Shown piece after piece: positions 60,250 to 64,000 of a stretch of DNA of 64,000 nucleotides. The notes below the pieces were generated by a model. It was not told the DNA's origin. It saw only the letters and a list, made by a program, of their open reading frames with translations, and did not search any database. Origin of the DNA: Pseudothioclava sp033100795 (GTDB lineage Bacteria > Pseudomonadota > Alphaproteobacteria > Rhodobacterales > Rhodobacteraceae). The stretch spans positions 372,001-436,000 of the forward strand of contig NZ_JAWLVI010000001.1 in NCBI RefSeq assembly GCF_033100795.1. Reading direction: 5' to 3'. Each line of letters begins with the position of its first letter. The first letter of the stretch is position 1. The position numbers and the translations under genes were made by a program.

Positions 60250-60278
60250 TGAAAAAGGGGCCATCGCGGCCCCTTTAG
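60250..60278 (-). terminator. Intrinsic terminator between convergent genes
   Basis: Stem AAAGGGGCC, loop ATCGC, GGCCCCTTT with a T-run on the minus strand, so it mainly ends ssb. It also lies directly after the methyltransferase stop. Confidence 0.8.
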
Positions 60279-60280
60279 GA

Positions 60281-60793
60281 TCAGAACGGGATTTCGTCGT
60301 CGAAGTCCGACCGACCACCACCCGAGGAGGGCTGGCCGCCGCCTTGCGGGCCGCCGTAGCCGGGATCATCATAGCCGCCACCGTAGCCGCCGCCCGAGGA
60401 TTGGCCGCCACCATAGTTGCCGCCACCCTGACCACCGCCTTGCGGGCCATCAAGCATTGTCAGCGTCCCGTCAAAGCCCTGCAGCACGATCTCGGTCGTG
60501 TAGCGGTCCTGGCCGGATTGGTCCTGCCATTTGCGCGTTTGCAGTTTGCCCTCGATATACACTTTCGAGCCTTTGCGCAGGTATTGTTCCGCGATTTTCA
60601 CGAGACCTTCCTGAAAAATCGCGACCGAATGCCATTCCGTGCGCTCCTTACGCTCGCCCGAGTTACGGTCGCGCCAGGTTTCCGAGGTCGCGATGCGCAG
60701 GTTGCAGACCTTGCCGCCATTCGAGAAGGTCCGAACCTCGGGGTCGCGCCCCAGATTGCCGACCAGAATGACCTTGTTTACCGAGCCTGCCAT
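60281..60793 (-). CDS. ssb: Single-stranded DNA-binding protein
   Basis: A 170-residue tetrameric ssDNA-binding protein for replication, repair and recombination. The OB fold runs from KVILVGNLGRDPEVRTFSNGG to TTEIVLQGFDGTLTMLDG (about 1-110). A Gly-rich disordered linker (GGGQGGGNYGGG and similar) leads to the protein-interaction tip DFDDEIPF, intact at the C-terminus. Start ATG 60793 follows GGAGGGATAT. An open frame extends far upstream without a family start. Confidence 0.96.
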   Translation of the reverse strand: MAGSVNKVILVGNLGRDPEVRTFSNGGKVCNLRIATSETWRDRNSGERKERTEWHSVAIFQEGLVKIAEQYLRKGSKVYIEGKLQTRKWQDQSGQDRYTTEIVLQGFDGTLTMLDGPQGGGQGGGNYGGGQSSGGGYGGGYDDPGYGGPQGGGQPSSGGGRSDFDDEIPF

Positions 60794-60995
60794 ATATCCC
60801 TCCGCGAAGCCTGCCGCAGGTTGATGCGGCGAATCTGTCAATGTCCCGAATGTATAGAGCATGGGCGCTGGCTTCGGAAGCGAACAACTCCGCGCCCGAC
60901 GGGCAGGATATTGCCATCCGCTGGAAAAGAGGGTTTTGCGGCTCGGGTTTTCGATATAGGTTTGGCGCGCGAGATAACCGAAGAACAGGTCATTC

Positions 60996-61613
60996 ATGCA
61001 GGTTAAACGCGCCCTTACGGGAGCACTGGTTGCGATTTTAATGGCTGGCGGGGCCGGTTCGGTCATGGCCGAGGGGCTGCGCCTTTCGGGGTCGTCCACC
61101 AAATCGAGCGCCGTGCTGTTGCAAAACAAGATGCGTGTGCTTGATGGCCGCGCCTCCGAGCAATACGGGTTTTCCTCGCGCCTGCGTCCGGGTGCCAAGG
61201 CGGGCAGCACCGATTACGCCAGTGCGATCCCGAGTTATAGCGGCAAATACAAGGGCCAATACCTGTCGGCGGCTAAGGCGGCAGCCGCGCGCCACGGCGT
61301 GCCCGAGGATCTGTTCTTGCGCCTCGTGCAGCAGGAAAGCGGCTGGAACCCGAATGCGAAGTCTCACGCAGGAGCGATGGGGCTGGCGCAGCTGATGCCC
61401 GGAACGGCGGCGCGGCTTGGCGTGAACCCGCGCGATCCGCATCAGAACCTTGATGGCGGCGCGCGCTACCTGCGGATGATGTATAATCGCTTCCGCAGCT
61501 GGCGGCTGGCGCTGGCGGCCTATAACGCGGGGCCGGAGGCGGTCGAGAAACACGGCGGCATTCCGCCTTACCGCGAGACGAAAAACTACGTCCGCGCCAT
61601 TCTGGGTAGCTAA
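60996..61613 (+). CDS. Lytic transglycosylase (SLT domain)
   Basis: A 205-residue periplasmic enzyme cutting peptidoglycan glycan strands. Signal peptide is about residues 1-25 (ALTGALVAILMAGGAGSVMA). The SLT domain (about 90-200) has the catalytic Glu114 in LRLVQQESGWNP, then AGAMGLAQLMPGTAARLGV and the C-terminal AAYNAGPEAVEKHGGIPPYRET. These are the family motifs (ES, GLMQ-like, AYNAG). The length matches small one-domain transglycosylases. It stands alone between ssb and the YSC84-like gene. Confidence 0.93.
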   Translation: MQVKRALTGALVAILMAGGAGSVMAEGLRLSGSSTKSSAVLLQNKMRVLDGRASEQYGFSSRLRPGAKAGSTDYASAIPSYSGKYKGQYLSAAKAAAARHGVPEDLFLRLVQQESGWNPNAKSHAGAMGLAQLMPGTAARLGVNPRDPHQNLDGGARYLRMMYNRFRSWRLALAAYNAGPEAVEKHGGIPPYRETKNYVRAILGS

Positions 61614-61660
61614 AATCCCAAACCTGACGCATGAAGTTTATGCGCCAGTGGATTGTTTTA

Positions 61661-62218
61661 TCACGGAATAATGCGCGTGTATTTGGTGCCGGCCAGCGAG
61701 GCGCCCGCGATCAGACCCGCCTGGCCATAGACAAGCGCGACGATCGGCTTTTGCGTGCTGGTGGTGTCCGCCCCCAATGCGCCGCCACGATCGGGCAGTG
61801 CATAGCGGGCATCGGCCCCAAGCTCCCAGCCCTCTGCCGAACGGAAGTTGGCCAGCGCCTCTTGCGTCATGAAGAACAGCGCATGGGCAAACTGCTGCAC
61901 ACCGATCTGGAACCCGACCGAAGCCGACGCTGCCGAATAGTAATCGACCGAGACATTGTTGATCCGCAGCGCGCCGCGACCATAGCTGCCACCGATGCCA
62001 AAGCCAGCCTCAGTCATCAAGGGCATGTAAAGAACGCCAACGGCCTTTTGCTCAAGGTCGCGCGTGCCGGGGTATTTCGTCAGCAGGAAGTTGCGCGCCG
62101 CATCGACGCGCCCGTCAAGCTTGTTCGCGCCATTGCTGCCGACACCGTTGCCACAAGCCGCAAGGCCAAGCCCCGCACCGCCAAGCGCCAGAAGGGTTCG
62201 TCTGGAAAAATGGGTCAT
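61661..62218 (-). CDS. YSC84-like (SYLF domain) lipoprotein with Tat signal
   Basis: A 185-residue exported protein. The N-terminus has a twin-arginine motif (SRRTLLALGG) and a lipobox with Cys22 (LGLAACGNG), so it is probably a lipoprotein. The rest resembles the bacterial YSC84/SYLF family: AVGVLYMPLMTEAGFGIGGSYGRGAL, SVGFQIGVQQFAHALFFMTQEALANFR and a C-terminal GAGLSLAGTKYT-like end. The eukaryotic SYLF domain binds lipids; the bacterial role is unknown. It is convergent with the lytic transglycosylase. Confidence 0.85.
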   Translation of the reverse strand: MTHFSRRTLLALGGAGLGLAACGNGVGSNGANKLDGRVDAARNFLLTKYPGTRDLEQKAVGVLYMPLMTEAGFGIGGSYGRGALRINNVSVDYYSAASASVGFQIGVQQFAHALFFMTQEALANFRSAEGWELGADARYALPDRGGALGADTTSTQKPIVALVYGQAGLIAGASLAGTKYTRIIP

Positions 62219-62342
62219 AAGATGCTCCGCTCATATGGTCGGGCCTTATGCTGGCCCGTTTTCAGAATTTATAGGTCAAACGCCTGCGTTTGTCACTTTA
62301 TCTTGTGGCTACGTCGGCGAAAAAACGCCTTTGACCGCGGGG

Positions 62343-63350
62343 TTACAGCCCATCCGCCCGCAAGAGCCGCGCTGCTGCGGGCGCGAAATAGCTCAGCACC
62401 CCGTCGCAGCCCGCGCGGCGGAACGCCATCAGGCTTTCCAGCATCACCTTGTCGTGGTCAAGCCAGCCGTTCTGCACCGCCGCCATCAGCATCGCGTATT
62501 CGCCCGACACCTGATAGGCATAGGTCGGCACGCCGAACTCGGCCTTCACCCGCGTGCAAATGTCGAGATAGGGCATACCGGGTTTCACCATGACCATATC
62601 CGCGCCCTCGGTCAGGTCGCGCGCGATCAGGCGCAGCGCCTCGTTCGCGTTGGCAGGGTTCATCTGGTAGGTCTTTTTGTCGCCCTTGAGCGCGCCTGTC
62701 GCCCCCACCGCATCGCGGAACGGACCATAAAAGGCCGAGGCGTATTTGGCCGCATAAGACAGGATCGTCACGTTCTGGTGGCCAGCCGCCTCCATCGCGT
62801 CACGCAGCGCGCCGATCCGCCCGTCCATCATATCGGACGGCCCAAGGATGTCGGCGCCTGCCTCGGCCTGCGCCAGACCCATTTTTACAAGACATTCAAC
62901 GGTTTCGTCGTTCAGGATAATCCCGTCACGCACCAGCCCGTCGTGGCCATTCGCGTTATAGGGATCAAGCGCGATGTCAGTCATGATCGCGACCTCGGGG
63001 GTGCGTTCCTTGATCGCGCGGATCACCTTGTTGGTGAAATTCTCGGGGTCCCAGGCGGCCTCGCAGCTTTCGGTTTTGACCGCCGGATCGGTGTAGGGAA
63101 ACAGGCAGATCGCGGGAATACCCAGCTCGGCGGCCTCTTCCGCTGCCCGAAGTGCGCCGTCAAAATCGCGCCGCACCACGCCCGGCATCGAAGACACCTC
63201 GACATTCGCGCCCGCAACATCGGTCACGAAAATCGGCCAGATAAGGTCTTTGGTGCTAAGGCGATGTTCCTGCGCCAGATCTCGCAACGCGGCCGACGAG
63301 CGCATACGGCGCATACGGGTGCGGGGGAAGGGGGGCAGGATCGGGGTCAT
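62343..63350 (-). CDS. hemB: Delta-aminolevulinic acid dehydratase (porphobilinogen synthase)
   Basis: A 335-residue cytosolic enzyme condensing two 5-aminolevulinates to porphobilinogen in haem, bacteriochlorophyll and cobalamin synthesis. Active-site lysines lie in YAAKYASAFYGPFRDA and MVKPGMPYLDI. The metal-site region reads DIALDPYNANGHDG, without the three zinc cysteines of the Zn-type enzymes, as in R. capsulatus and Pseudomonas HemB. The allosteric Mg2+ region is SDMMDGRIGALRDAM. Start ATG 63350 follows AAGGAGACCGCC; an upstream open frame has no family similarity. Confidence 0.96.
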   Translation of the reverse strand: MTPILPPFPRTRMRRMRSSAALRDLAQEHRLSTKDLIWPIFVTDVAGANVEVSSMPGVVRRDFDGALRAAEEAAELGIPAICLFPYTDPAVKTESCEAAWDPENFTNKVIRAIKERTPEVAIMTDIALDPYNANGHDGLVRDGIILNDETVECLVKMGLAQAEAGADILGPSDMMDGRIGALRDAMEAAGHQNVTILSYAAKYASAFYGPFRDAVGATGALKGDKKTYQMNPANANEALRLIARDLTEGADMVMVKPGMPYLDICTRVKAEFGVPTYAYQVSGEYAMLMAAVQNGWLDHDKVMLESLMAFRRAGCDGVLSYFAPAAARLLRADGL

Positions 63351-63483
63351 GGCGGTCTCCTTTAGGCTTGTCCTTTCGGTGCCACGGATCGCGCGCTGCT
63401 TCAAGTAGCAGCTTGCCCTCAAAGTGGCTTGCAACGCGGGCGCGAACGGGCGAAACCCTATGGAAACGATCCGCGGGGGCAAC

Positions 63484-64000
63484 GTGAGCATCTTCAACAC
63501 CATCCTTGACCTGATCGCGATGCGGTCTTTTTCAAACCTGTGGTATTGGATCGCTCTGGCGGTGACGTGGTCCTCGGCCTCGCATTGGGTGCTGGGAATT
63601 CCCTTCGACATGGTGTTGCGCGCAAACCGCAAAGGCGGGCAAGCAGAGGCCGACCTTTTGGCGCTGACGCGGATCAATGTCGCGCGGCTGATGACGATTG
63701 TGCGCGAAGCGGGGCTGGTGCTGGCGATCATGGTGCCCGCGCTGCATAGCTTTCTGCTGATTACCGGCTTTTTCTATGGCTCGGAGCTGGCGCAGGCGGT
63801 GTTTCTGATCCTGTTTCCGCTGACGCTTGTCTGGGCGCTCGGGTTGCGGCGCGCGGCTTTTCTGGAGCAGGCGTTGCGTGACGAGGTGCCGGTCGGGTTT
63901 ATCATCGCGCAACTGACCAAGCATCGCATCACCGTGCAGGCGATCGGCATTCTTGCGATCACGCTGGCGGCCTTCTGGGGGATGTATATGAACCTGCGGT
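63484..64000 (+). CDS. Integral membrane protein, 5' part (continues beyond right edge)
   Basis: 172 readable codons with an open end. Three to four hydrophobic segments are seen, including NLWYWIALAVTWSSASHWVLGIPFDMV, ALHSFLLITGFFYGSELAQAVFLILFPLTLVW and IGILAITLAAFWGMYM. As I recall, similar Rhodobacteraceae proteins are often labelled component of SufBCD complex, but nothing in the sequence shows an Fe-S role. Start GTG 63484 follows GCGGGGGCAAC and gives the family-like VSIFNTILDLIAMRSFSNL; an in-frame ATG at 63460 is an alternative. Confidence 0.75.
   Translation, partial: MSIFNTILDLIAMRSFSNLWYWIALAVTWSSASHWVLGIPFDMVLRANRKGGQAEADLLALTRINVARLMTIVREAGLVLAIMVPALHSFLLITGFFYGSELAQAVFLILFPLTLVWALGLRRAAFLEQALRDEVPVGFIIAQLTKHRITVQAIGILAITLAAFWGMYMNLR

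Overview
The window is a gene-dense, GC-rich stretch of an alphaproteobacterial chromosome. Gene content and order point to the Rhodobacteraceae (Rhodobacter/Paracoccus relatives). The diagnostic parts are the dusB(nifR3)-ntrB-ntrC-ntrY-ntrX-trkA-trkH-hfq-hflX string, yajC-secD-secF running into the ccmABCDG (helABCDX) cytochrome c maturation genes, a fused ispDF, the DUF6477 and DUF6456 family genes, and a metal-site-poor HemB. The genus cannot be decided. I saw no tRNA, rRNA, CRISPR array, insertion sequence, prophage or replication origin.

Layout. 1-2112: 5' part of infC (minus), an Ala-rich membrane-anchored protein, and ferredoxin-NADP reductase. 2344-8721: a C4-dicarboxylate TRAP transporter (dctPQM) with its two-component system (dctBD). 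8775-10326: tpiA and two Fe-S assembly genes (minus). 10661-12983: an octaheme cytochrome c of the tetrathionate reductase family with a b-type cytochrome partner. 13065-18181: peptidoglycan genes (MepK-like endopeptidase, divergent LdtD-like L,D-transpeptidase), then lpxD, an acyl carrier protein and a ketoacyl-ACP synthase. 18221-28900: mixed housekeeping genes (IalB-like, HerA-like ATPase, split HTH/DUF6456 pair, peroxiredoxin, aquaporin, lipA, dusA, TSUP exporter, mazG, M20 peptidase). 29031-35199: protein export and cytochrome c biogenesis. 35200-39932: hpt, a RatA/Coq10-like protein, an ammonium transporter, pncC/cinA, pgpA and ispDF. 40126-51917: nitrogen regulation, potassium uptake, hfq and hflX. 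51904-64000: penicillin acylase family protein, beta-hydroxyacid dehydrogenase, prfA-prmC, DUF4167, rsmA, a sugar O-methyltransferase homologue, ssb, a lytic transglycosylase, a YSC84-like lipoprotein, hemB and a partial membrane protein.

Links between genes. DctB/DctD should control dctPQM, but this DctD has lost the Walker A lysine, the GAFTGA loop and both arginine-finger positions of its AAA+ domain, while a tandem DctD-type palindrome lies beside a sigma70-like promoter. NtrC and NtrX also lack GAFTGA, so none of the three NtrC-family regulators here looks able to activate sigma54. The octaheme cytochrome plus cytochrome b pair looks like a quinone-linked respiratory module. LdtD-like and MepK-like genes sit back to back, as if making and cutting 3-3 cross-links.

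Most worth following up: the degenerate DctD and its promoter; the octaheme/cytochrome b module; a candidate small RNA on the minus strand near 19102-19208 with an anti-Shine-Dalgarno linker; an in-frame TAA splitting the HTH/DUF6456 gene; and non-standard start codons for infC (ATA) and hflX (CTG).
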